This document shows, piece after piece, positions 55,300 through 64,000 of a stretch of 64,000 nt of DNA. The stretch is from Cryptomeria japonica. Taxonomy: Eukaryota; Streptophyta; Pinopsida; Cupressales; Cupressaceae. Each line of letters starts with the position of its first letter. The stretch's first letter is position 1. The stretch lies in the NCBI RefSeq assembly GCF_030272615.1, contig NC_081412.1:102658796-102722795 (forward strand), given 5' to 3'. The notes beneath the pieces are model-generated. The model was not told the DNA's origin, did not search any database, and was given only the letters and a program-made list of their open reading frames with translations. A program made the translations under genes and the position numbers.

Positions 55300-56260
55300 T
55301 CTCTTATTCTTTTTCCTTCATAAGATTTTTATCCTTGACTTTTATTTTTGTAGATTCCAATAGCTTTTGATTTTGATTTGGACTTGAGGACTTTTCTTTA
55401 TTTTTTACTTTTAGATTTTTCTTTTCAAGGCTTGATTTTTTATCCCCAATTAGTAAGGACTTTTGTGATTCTTGTTGATCCAAGTCTAGGTGATGATTGG
55501 ATGAAATGGTAAGGCTATAGGAGTTCTCAAGAGGGCTAGTGATATATTCAATAGATTCTTTGTTGGCACCACTCTTAGGATTGTTGATATCAAGAGTCGC
55601 TTGCACCACAAGAGGAGATTTGCATTCAGACTTAGTAGCCATAGCACTACGTGATTCATACCCAATTCCTTGGAATTACAAATTGTTTGTAGGTTGTTTC
55701 TGTCGACTAAATGTCTTAGGAGATAGTGGGAGTTGATCAACATAAAATATATACTCACCACATCCCATGTCTTTAACCTTGAATTTTTTATTAAGCTCAC
55801 CTTGTTTTGATGTTGAAGGTTTTAATGATTTTGGATCCACATATGCGGATGATGGAGTTTCTTCTTTGTTAATTAGAAATATTATCTCTGATCTTGGTCG
55901 CAGGTTATTACAATACATAAATGGATTTGGATCACCTTTTATTGTTACTTCAACTCTATTGTAAGAAAATTTGATACATTGATGATATGTTGATGGTACT
56001 TCTCTCATTTCATGTATCCATGGACGTCCCAAGAGTATGTTATATGTGATATCTAGATCAAGGACTTGACAAATCGCATCCTTTGTGACTGGTCCAATTC
56101 TTAAAGGTAATGTTACTATGCCCTTGGATGAGCATTCTTTGTCATCATATGCTTTTATGGTGATCTTGTTCTTTGAATTCATAGTTTGTTCGGAATATCC
56201 CAATTGCTTAATAGTATTCAATGTACAAATGTTCAGACCTGCTCCTCCATCTATCAAGAC
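55300..56260 (-). pseudogene. Tat2 protease and following linker
   Basis: 55676-56257 has MIDGGAGLNICTLNTIKQL, then VLDLDITYNILLGRPWIHEM, then FSYNRVEVTIKGDP: protease halves in one frame, DGG active site as in Tat1. The distal part (55304-55642) is a Ser/Lys/Asn-rich linker (SKSLLIGDKKSS-like). The G-patch, RT, RNase H and integrase core expected next are absent up to 54965, with only about 330 bp of unassigned sequence. Confidence 0.82.
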
Positions 56261-56963
56261 TCATTTTATTCTTTTTCTATGGAGAAAGGCTTCAATATGT
56301 AGAGGTGCATTATGAGGCTGGGTTACATATGCATCATCGACTTTTGTGAATGTAAGGCTGTATGGAACAAAAAGGTATCCCACCGTAGCTTGAAACTGGT
56401 CCACGTTCAGATCAGTCGGTATGGAAGTTTCTCTCAACACTTTATCAAGGATAGCCTTATGTGAAGGGGATATGTGTAAAATCTCAAGGATGGATATGAG
56501 GGTGGGTGTTTTCCCTAGCTGATCTACAAGGTCATACTCATTCTTGGTGGATGATGAGGTTGTGGTCTTGAATGGAATGCCTTGCAAGGTGACTTTACCT
56601 CAATGGGTTGTGACATTACATTCAAAGGTTTCATTTTTGGAAGATGAGTAAGATGGTCCAATGAAACATGATTGTCCATTGAAATGTGATTAATAGTAGA
56701 ATCATAATCATAGGGTATCTTGGTATAATTAGTTTGATTATCTGTAATTTTGGCTTTTCCTTTGTCATGTTTAGGAAATGGCTCCTTGAACATCACATGC
56801 TCTTCATTGGAGGTGTGACCATTAACTTCTATGTCACCTCGGTCAATGAGATCTTGTATGATATTCTTCAATCTGTGATAATTTCTATTTAAATGCCCTT
56901 TACTCTTGTTATATTCATAATATTCATCATCATTCCACCAATTTGGTTTTACTTTTGAATCAT
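56261..56963 (-). pseudogene. Tat2 Gag C-terminus
   Basis: KVKPNWWNDDEYYEYNKSKG, then LNRNYHRLKNIIQDLIDRGD, matching the Tat1 Gag end (but knuckle Cys replaced by Tyr: EYNKSKGHLNRNYH). After a frameshift: TPTLISILEILHISPSHKAI, then LHIEAFLHRKRIK-stop. The stop before VLIDGG is TGA where Tat1 has an Arg codon. The frame is cut at 56963 by copia2; the rest of gag lies beyond the window. Confidence 0.82.
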
Positions 56964-58445
56964 TGTAAAGTTTTGATGCCAATAGCTAACAAGATGAGAG
57001 GGGGGGGTGAATCATACAAACTTAATCTTCCATAAAATCAACAGATTCAACCTCGGTAACTTATACTCTAGCAATATAACAAAAAAACTGCTAAACATGC
57101 TAACTCATAAACACATAATCATAATAAAACATATAACACCAGATTTAACATGGAAACCCAAATAGGGAAAAACCACTATGGGATTTCAGACCCACTAAGA
57201 AATATACTCTTCTAGAGTGTGCTTGGTTAAAAGAAAATCCTATTAAAGATTACAAACACATTGCTAGATGTGACCCAGTTAAGGGATTTCCCTCAGACTT
57301 GTTAGAGCCTTGCACTTTGTTAGAAGTGACCTTGTCAAAGGATTTCAAACACTCATTTAGAATGTTACCTTGCTAGAGGGTTTACAAATAAGACTGTTAG
57401 GTCCACTCGGTTAAGAGATTTTCTATCACTTTACAAAATAATAGTAATTAAAATATATCTGCAACTTCACATCTAAAATGCTAAAGCAGATTCTAATTTG
57501 CTCAAAACAATCTTGTCATAGGACTTATCTAGTTCCTCTGTTGGGCTCCCTACTCTATTATTTAAATAGGTCTTCAAGCTTTTGTGCTCAGTAATCACTA
57601 TGTTGCATCCTTGTGCTTACACTTGCCCACATGCATTGTTTATCAACAATTCCTTATTTATAAATAATTTCTAACCGCTTAATCTCCTTGATCGCATTTC
57701 CCATGATCAACCTTAGCCATCAGATCATCAATCTTGACTAGGTTCAATGTATCCTTCGATCTGAAAAATGTTTTACCTCACCTTGGAACTTGTGCAAGGT
57801 TATTGCGGTTAAATCTGTGCTATAGATCTTTCCTCTTGATTTTCCATTGTCGTAGATCCTTAACAAATTTCTGCACGACATACCAATCATTTATTAATCT
57901 CCAACTCATCAACATCCTTCATTAAATAATACTTTTATCCATCCAATACGATCTATTGTAACTTGGTTGTTACTCGGTTAATACTAAACTTCACTCGGTA
58001 GACATTCTGCCTTCTTTAACCGATATCGGTAACCTTAGGGTTTACCGACTAGGTTCTTACGGTTTACCGACTAGGTTCTTTGCTCGGTGACATGGTACAG
58101 TATTAAACTTATAATCAACAACATCTGTAGGATATCAACACAATCAAAACATCACGATCTCATCATTGTCTAATCGGTAATAGTTGCCCATTGAATAACT
58201 TATTTCTCCCCTTATTCATCACATTCTTTTTGTGTCTTTTGACCAACCTCCTAATACTCATCAACACATACTTCTCAAGATATGGCAACATCATACTGAA
58301 TCAAAATATCAATTTCATGACATCAATGACAAAATAATGTTGTAAAGATAGTTATCATCCTTCTTCAGTTATATCAATAATCTTCAACAACCTTCTCAAT
58401 ATCCTTAATGAATATCAACAATCTCCTTCTATTGAAATGTCAACA
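56964..58445 (-). repeat. 3' LTR of copia2
   Basis: 1482 bp, plus-strand TGTAAAGTTTTGATGCC ... AATGTCAACA. The next bases atctccccctttggcattg are the complement of the polypurine tract CCAAAGGGGGAGAT. It contains agagggggggtgaatcatac near 56990 and the core atggaaacccaaatagggaa near 57150. Confidence 0.92.
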
Positions 58446-58958
58446 ATCTCCCCCTTTGGCATTGATGGCAATACCAACTTTTAAATGGTAATACCAACAA
58501 GATATTCAAAATGATTCCGATTCAAATTGTTGTGGAGACTTCTCCTGTTATCCTTGAGTTGTTTTCTTCTTCTAAAGTCTTCTAGGCTTTCTCCCTCTTT
58601 CATTAGTCTTCTGAGTTGTTATCTTGCATTTAGTCTTCTCCCTTTTTCAGTAATCTTCTCCCCCTGTCATTAGTCTTCTGTTATCTTCTTCATTTAGGGC
58701 TTTACCATTTAGTCTTATCCCCCTTTGACAATGATGCCAAAAAGTAAAAGAACTAAATCATGAACTCTTCTTATGTAAAGTGCTTGCTTTTACTGAGTTA
58801 CACATGCAAATGTAACATCTAAAACTTGATCAGAGCAACTTGTCTCTATTCACTATTTCCTACACACCTTTAGAAAACTTCCTAAAGTGTGTAAATCAAC
58901 ATCAATCCACACATAGTATTCTATAGAATCATCGAATTGATGCTTTCACCGAACTCTA
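58446..58958 (-). other. 3' untranslated region of copia2 with repeated polypurine tracts
   Basis: No frame. Besides the functional tract at the LTR edge, further ctccccc-type tracts occur near 58630-58680 and 58703-58735 (for example cccctttgacaatgatgccaa), resembling the reiterated tracts of ZK-A and ZK-B. Confidence 0.65.
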
Positions 58959-60434
58959 TCAGTGAGTAGAAGATAGGGGTAGGACCCCTAACTTACTTCG
59001 GAGATACTCAAAAGTGTCTCTTGGTAGTGGCTTTGTGAAGATGTCTGCAATTTGCTCCTTTATGCTAACATATTCCAATACAACTTTCTTTTCTTGAACT
59101 TCTTTGAGATAATGATACTTGATAGAAATATGTTTTGTCTTAGAGTGCATTACCAGATTCTTTGAAATGTTAATGGCACTCATATTATCACATAATATAG
59201 TTACTATCTCGGTAACCTACTCATTTATACCTTCCAAGAGTTGCTTGATCCATGCTATATTGGTACAATTCAATGTTGCAACAACATATTCAGCTTCTGT
59301 TGTTGACTGTGAAATACATCCTTGTTTCTTACTAAGCCAACTCACTAGTCTTTCTCCTAAAAAGAAAGCTCCACCACTTGTGCTTTTCCTGTTATCAATG
59401 TTTCCTGCCCAATCAGCATCAGTATAAACTTTTAAATCAAAATCATTTCTCTTTTCATATACTAAGCCATAATCTTTAGTGCCTCTCAGGTATCTGAAAA
59501 TTCTCTTGATTGTTGTCATATGGGTTTCTTTGGGATCTGTAGAGAATCTTGCAACAATACCTACTGCATGTGCTATATCTGGTCTACTATGCACAACATA
59601 TTGTAACTTTCCAATCATGGATCGGTAAAGTGTCTCATCAATAGATGCAGATTCATCATTCTTTGATAGTTTACAATTGGCAGTCATATGAGTACTTACT
59701 GGTTTCGAATTATCCATTCCAAATTTCTTCAAGATTTCCTTTATGTACTTGGATTGAGTAATGAAAATCTCATCTTTCATTTGCAGTATTTGTAAACCTA
59801 TAAAATACTTTATCTCACCGATTAATGACATCTCAAATTCTTTGCACATTTCATTTCCAAAGTTCTTCCATAGATAATCATTTCCACAAAAAATAATATC
59901 ATCAACAAATATGGCTGAGATAAGTATTTCATTGTCCTCATCATTCTTCATGTACATATTGTTGTTTTCACTTGTTCTTATAAAACCAATCTTGATTAAG
60001 TAAGAGTGCAATCTCTCATACCATGCTCTAGGTGCTTGATTCAGACCATATAAAGCTTTGTTCAATTTAAATACCTAATCTTTACTCCTGTCTTCAACAA
60101 ATCCTTCAGGTTGTTCAAAATAAACTTCTTCTTCTAGTATACCATTCAAAAATGTAGATTTAACATCCATTTGATATACCTTGAAATTTTTGAAAGCAGC
60201 ATATGCCAACAATGTTCTTACTCCCTCAAGTCTAGCCACAGGTGCAAAGGTCTCGCCATAATCTATTCCTTCTTTTTGAGCATAACCTTTGCAAACTAGT
60301 CTTGCTTTGTTCCAAATGACCTCACCTTTTTCATTTAGCTTGTTTCTGAAAATCCACTTTGTACTAATTACATTTTTGTCCTTTGGTCTTGGGACAGGTG
60401 TCCATGTGTCATTTTTCTTGATTTGATCAATCTC
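58959..60434 (-). pseudogene. copia2 reverse transcriptase and RNase H
   Basis: RT N-terminal segment at 60066-60434 with stops ([20 protein letters not shown], then [20 protein letters not shown]). After a TAG (likely CAG) the frame runs 59217-60065: LNKALYGLNQAPRAWYERLH, then ISAIFVDDIIFCGN with FVDD as the YxDD box, then RPDIAHAVGIVARFSTDPKE, then TDADWAGNIDNRKSTSG and SQSTTEAEYV. After a frame break RNase H ends at 58959-59183 (NLVMHSKTKHISIKYHYL, then IADIFTKPLPRD). Confidence 0.92.
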
Positions 60435-61542
60435 TTATGTCATAGCATTTACCCAATCCTCATTGTTAAATGCCTCTTTTACTATTCTCGATTCAAATTC
60501 AAATATCAGACATGTGTTATGTCTCAGTTTGTTCCTTGTCATCACTGGATCATCCTTATCTCCTAGAATCTGACTTGATGCATGATGTCTTCTAACATAT
60601 TTGGCTAACATAGGCTCGATAGGCTCTGTATGATCTTCTTCATCACTTGGTAACTGGATATTCTCTTCATTTTCTTTAGTCTCTCTCGGTAGGATTTCTC
60701 GGTTGAACATAAATAAAATCTTCATAATTTTCTGGTTCTTTGGAATTTCCTTCATCATTTCTTTCTGCAAATTCATCAATTTTCACATTTGCACTTTCTA
60801 CTATTTTGTTAGATGATTTGATCAGACATTTAAATGCTTTACTTCTAGAAGAATAACCAAGAAATGTTCCTTCCTCTCTTTTCTGATCAAACTTTCCATT
60901 TCTATCATCTTTGTGAACATAACATCTACTTCCAAAGATTTTAAAATAACCTACATTAGGTTTCTTGTCATACCAGATTTCATATGGTGTCTTCATAGTT
61001 CCTTTCTTCAGTTGTACTCGGTTCAAGGTGTAAACTGTACTGCTCATTGCTTCTCTCCAAAATGTTTGAGGTACCCTCTTTTCTATCACCAGGGTTCTGG
61101 CATAATCTACAATTGATCTTTTTCTTCTCTCAGCTATCTCATTTTGCTGAGGTGTTCTCAGTGCAGACACTTGCCTTTTTATACCATGATCATTGCAGAA
61201 TAAGTTAAATTCATCAGAAGTGAACTCTCCTCCTCTATCAGATCTAAGACATTTCAGTTGTCTTCCTGTTTCATTTTCAACTCTTTCCTTGTACCATTCA
61301 AACATTTGGAAAGCTTCTAATTTTTCTTTTAAAAACATTAATGACATGATCCTTGAGTAATCATCCACAAATAATATGAAATATTTATCACTATAATAAC
61401 TTTGAACTTTCATAGGACCACAAAGATCACTGTGCACAAGATCTAAAATTCCATTAGAAGTGTAGGACTTACTTATAAAGCTTGATCTTGTCATCTTACC
61501 CATCTGGCATCCTCGACACATAGCATTCTTAGGTTTTTCCAA
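60435..61542 (-). pseudogene. copia2 integrase
   Basis: 60676-61542 is open for 288 codons: CRGCQMGKMTRSSF (end of the HHCC zinc region), LVHSDLCGPMKVQSYYSDKY with the first Asp, KCLRSDRGGEFTSDEF with the second, and RTPQQNEIAERRKRSIVDYA with the catalytic Glu. Then FWREAMSSTVYTLNRVQLKK. A frameshift joins 60435-60779, the acidic linker to RT. The DDE triad is complete, unlike that of copia1. Confidence 0.92.
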
Positions 61543-61559
61543 ACTCGGTAGACCTCTTA

Positions 61560-61830
61560 CTCAGTGCTTCTTGCTTATCTTGATTAGATTATCAAAATTT
61601 ACATGACAAAATCTTTTATGCCATAACCAGGTATCTTCTATTTTTGCATATAGACATTTTGTTCCAAGTTGAGTCAAGATGAAATGTATTACCTTTTGTT
61701 TGTATCCTGGTAGTAGCTAGCTTTCCATGTTTGTCATGAACTTTGACACATCCCTTCTGGAATTCTATTCGGTATCCTGTATTGTTTAGTTGTGATACAC
61801 TCAATAAATTGTATTTCAAACCTTCAACCC
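61560..61830 (-). pseudogene. copia2 GAG-pre-integrase region
   Basis: 61616-61819 reads NLLSVSQLNNTGYRIEFQKG, then TTRIQTKGNTFHLDSTWNK. A frame break and a stop separate it from the zinc region (WLWHKRFCHVNFDNLIK-like) that follows. It links protease to integrase. Confidence 0.8.
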
Positions 61831-61873
61831 AATAAACATCATCACATTTAGCATTTTCAAGAAGTGTTATAGA

Positions 61874-63193
61874 TCATTTACCTTTCACCGGACATGGTGC
61901 ATCATTTCCAAATCTTACATAGCCTCCATCATAGTCTTCTAATTTAACAAATTTGTGTTTATCACCTATCATGTGATGTGAGCATCCATTGTCTATGATC
62001 AAAGAATCATTATTATTTATGTGAGATATTAGGGCTTTTTCTTCATACCTTTCTTCATCTGATCCATCTTTAATAGCCACATAAACAACTTCCTTTGTAT
62101 CAGTTTCATCAGATTTATCATCGTTGGATTCCTCATCAGCTACTAGGCATGTCTTTCTATCTCTCCTTCTGAAGTTTCGGTGTCCTCTGAATTGGTTGTC
62201 TTTCTGCCTGTTATCTCGGTATTCTCTCTGTTCACTAGATTCTTTGTCGGGGAAGTTAGAAGCCCTATGTCCTATTTTATCATAGTTAAAACATTTTAAA
62301 GGTAGCTTTCCTTTATACTTACCTTTTCCTCTCGGTAACCTTCTGGCTAATAATGCTTCAAACTCTTCTTGCTTTTTGATTTCTTCATATAGTTTGTGAA
62401 CCTCTTCCATATTTTTGTGAAACCTTTCACTTGCTCCATTGTGATTTCCTTTAGTATACTTATACATTCTATCATTGTAATCATCAGATTCACCAATATG
62501 AAGAGAACTAAATGCAGATTCTACTTCATTTACCGAAGACCCACTATTATCAAAATTACTTAACTCAAATGCATGTAGCTTACCAATTGTAGCATCCAAA
62601 GAAACTGGCATGTTAGGTACAAACCTCAATTCATTGATTGCAAAGACTTGAATGGCATAAGCAGGTAGAAGGGTTCTCAACAACTTACTTCTTACATCCT
62701 TTTCTTCAATAGTTCCTCCTGCTCCTTTGATTTGATTGACAGTCTCCTTTAACCTTGTACTGTATTGAGTTATGTTCTCACCTTCATTCATTCTCATGGA
62801 TTCAAGTTGACCTCTTAGACTATCTACTTTTTCTCTCTGAACATGTTCATCACTGTCATACATAGATATGAGCTTGGTCCACATTGCTTTTGCATCATTA
62901 CAACCTTCTAGATCATTAAACTTTGAGTCGGTCAATGTTGATGTTATTTCAATCATAGCTTGAATATGTTCTTGCTTTGCCTTTATCTCTTCCAAGGTCA
63001 TTGGGTTGGTGCTTGGTGGTATGTAATCATTCTCCAAATAACATGTTGCATATTCTCCAATTCCTGATAAATACAGCTTCATCCTTTTCTGCCATGTGGA
63101 GAAACGTGACTTGTTCAGCTTTGGTGCATCCCTTTTATACATCTTCAGATCTTTGCCTCAAGTACCTTTAAACTTTTCTTTCGGAGTCCACAT
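61874..63193 (-). pseudogene. copia2 Gag and protease
   Basis: The probable start ATG 63193 overlaps the primer site (TGGTATCAGAG-ATG). One TGA follows 11 codons later, after which the frame is open for 422 codons. It has NKSRFSTWQKRMKLYLSGIG, then FNDLEGCNDAKAMWTKLISM, then NITQYSTRLKETVNQIKGAG, the copia Gag pattern. The knuckle reads CFNYDKIGHRASNF (two Cys lost). The protease signature follows: SLIIDNGCSHHMIGDKHKF, with DNG in place of DSG. Confidence 0.9.
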
Positions 63194-63204
63194 CTCTGAT
63201 ACCA
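63193..63204 (-). promoter_or_regulatory. Primer binding site of copia2
   Basis: Minus-strand TGGTATCAGAGA, two bases from the LTR start at 63207. Its last A is the first base of the probable gag start codon. Confidence 0.93.
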
Positions 63205-63206
63205 AT

Positions 63207-64000
63207 TGTAAAGTTCTAATGCCAATAGCTAAAAAGATGAGAGGGGGGGGGGGTGAATCATACAAACTTAATCTTCCATAAAATCAACAGATTCAACCTC
63301 GGTAACTTATACTCTAGCAATATAACCAAAAAACTACTAAACATGCTAACTCATAAACACATAATCATCATAACACATATAACACTAGATTTAACGTGGA
63401 AACCCAAATAGGGAAAAACCATTGTGGGATTTCGGACCCACTAAAAAATATACTCTTCTAGAGTATGCTCAGTTAAAAGCAAATCCTGTTAAAGATTACA
63501 AACACATTGCTAGATGTGACCCGGTTAAGGGATTTCCCTCAGACTTGTTAGAGTCTTGCACTTTGTTAGAAGTGACCTTGTCAAAGGATTTCAAACACTC
63601 ATTTAGAATGTTACCTTGCTAGAGGGTTTACGAATAAGACTGTTAGGTCCACTTGGTTAAGAGATTTTCTGTCACTTTACAAAATAACAGTAATTAAAAT
63701 ATATCTGCAACTTCACATCTAAAATGCTAAAGAAGATTCTAATTTGTTCAAAACAATCTTGTCATAGGACTTATCTAGTCCCTCTGCTAGGCTCCCTACT
63801 TTGTTATTCAAATAGGTCTTCAAGCTTCTGTGCTCGGTAATCACTATGTAGCATCCATGTGCTTACACTTGCCTGCATGCATTGTTTATCAACAATTCCT
63901 TATTTATAAACAATTTCTAACCACTTAATCTCCTTGATCACATTTCCCATGATCAATCTTAGCCATCAGATCATCAATCTTGACTAGGTTCAATGTATCC
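63207..64000 (-). repeat. 5' LTR of copia2, partial
   Basis: Matches 56964 onward almost base for base to the window edge. It has a longer G run at about 63242-63252 than the other copy. Confidence 0.95.

Larger units (their letters stand above)
33172..64000 (-). mobile_element. Tat2: Tat-type gypsy element, core-deleted, interrupted by Tat1 and copia2
   Basis: Minus strand. The 3' LTR is 33172-33894 and 3' non-coding sequence is 33895-35346; then comes the Tat1 insertion (35347-53406), further 3' non-coding and the integrase C-terminal end (53412-54965), protease/gag sequence (55300-56963), the copia2 insertion (56964 onward), and the remainder beyond the window. RT, both RNase H domains and the integrase core are absent between about 54965 and 55300. 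Its coding remnants are close relatives of those of Tat1. The assignment of the left LTR to this element is inferred from position and style of sequence. Confidence 0.65.
56964..64000 (-). mobile_element. copia2: Ty1/copia element, minus strand, runs off the window
   Basis: 3' LTR 56964-58445, internal 58446-63206, 5' LTR 63207 to beyond 64000. The insertion is in Tat2 gag; the target duplication copy at this side is atcat (56959-56963) and its partner is outside. Gag, protease, integrase, RT and RNase H are in copia order, each with a few stops. LTR copies are highly similar over the visible part, so this is a relatively young insertion. Confidence 0.92.

Overview
This window is repeat-dense plant nuclear DNA. 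No gene in it looks like an intact, functional host gene. Almost all recognisable coding sequence belongs to LTR retrotransposons: three kinds of Ty1/copia-type element, one Ty3/gypsy chromovirus, and several large Ty3/gypsy elements of the Tat type. The LTRs start TG and end CA. Primer sites match the 3' end of plant initiator tRNA-Met or tRNA-Lys, and insertions are flanked by 5-bp target duplications. Deep nesting, long LTRs and old broken copies fit a large-genome seed plant such as a conifer, but the species cannot be fixed from the sequence alone.

Layout, left to right. 1-1474 holds no recognisable gene, only a 21-bp tandem repeat. 1475-3206 is a truncated minus-strand element with a zinc-knuckle Gag and one LTR (ZK-A family); it abuts, and probably cut into, the 3' LTR of a minus-strand chromovirus at 3207-9218. 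The chromovirus ends inside a minus-strand element, ZK-B (9219-27187). ZK-B is itself interrupted twice: by a complete plus-strand ZK-A element (9964-16488, TSD tcata) and by a minus-strand Tnt1-like copia (18824-23762). The 5' LTR of ZK-B ends at 27187 in the middle of a degenerate copy of the host replication protein RPA1 (27188-27484 and 32273-32838). That RPA1 copy is split by a 4.8-kb insert carrying a 1004-codon reading frame.

From 33172 to the right end lies a minus-strand Tat-type gypsy (Tat2) missing its RT-to-integrase core. It was split by an 18-kb Tat-type gypsy (Tat1, 35347-53406, TSD ctaac) and by a second copia (56964 to beyond the window). Tat1 carries Gag, protease, a G-patch, RT, two RNase H domains and integrase on the minus strand, a degenerate plant-mobile-domain reading frame on the plus strand, and an extra internal LTR.

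Most unusual are ZK-A and ZK-B. Both have LTRs, a primer site, a polypurine tract and a coiled-coil Gag with four CCHC knuckles, but no reverse transcriptase or integrase. In place of pol each carries a second frame of about 1070 codons (ORF2), recognisably homologous between the two diverged families. The long frame inside the RPA1 copy appears to belong to the same protein superfamily. These elements presumably depend on an autonomous copia for replication; their LTRs share motifs with the two copias here. Premature stops in the long frames are overwhelmingly TAG, as expected from deamination of methylated CAG sites in silenced repeats.
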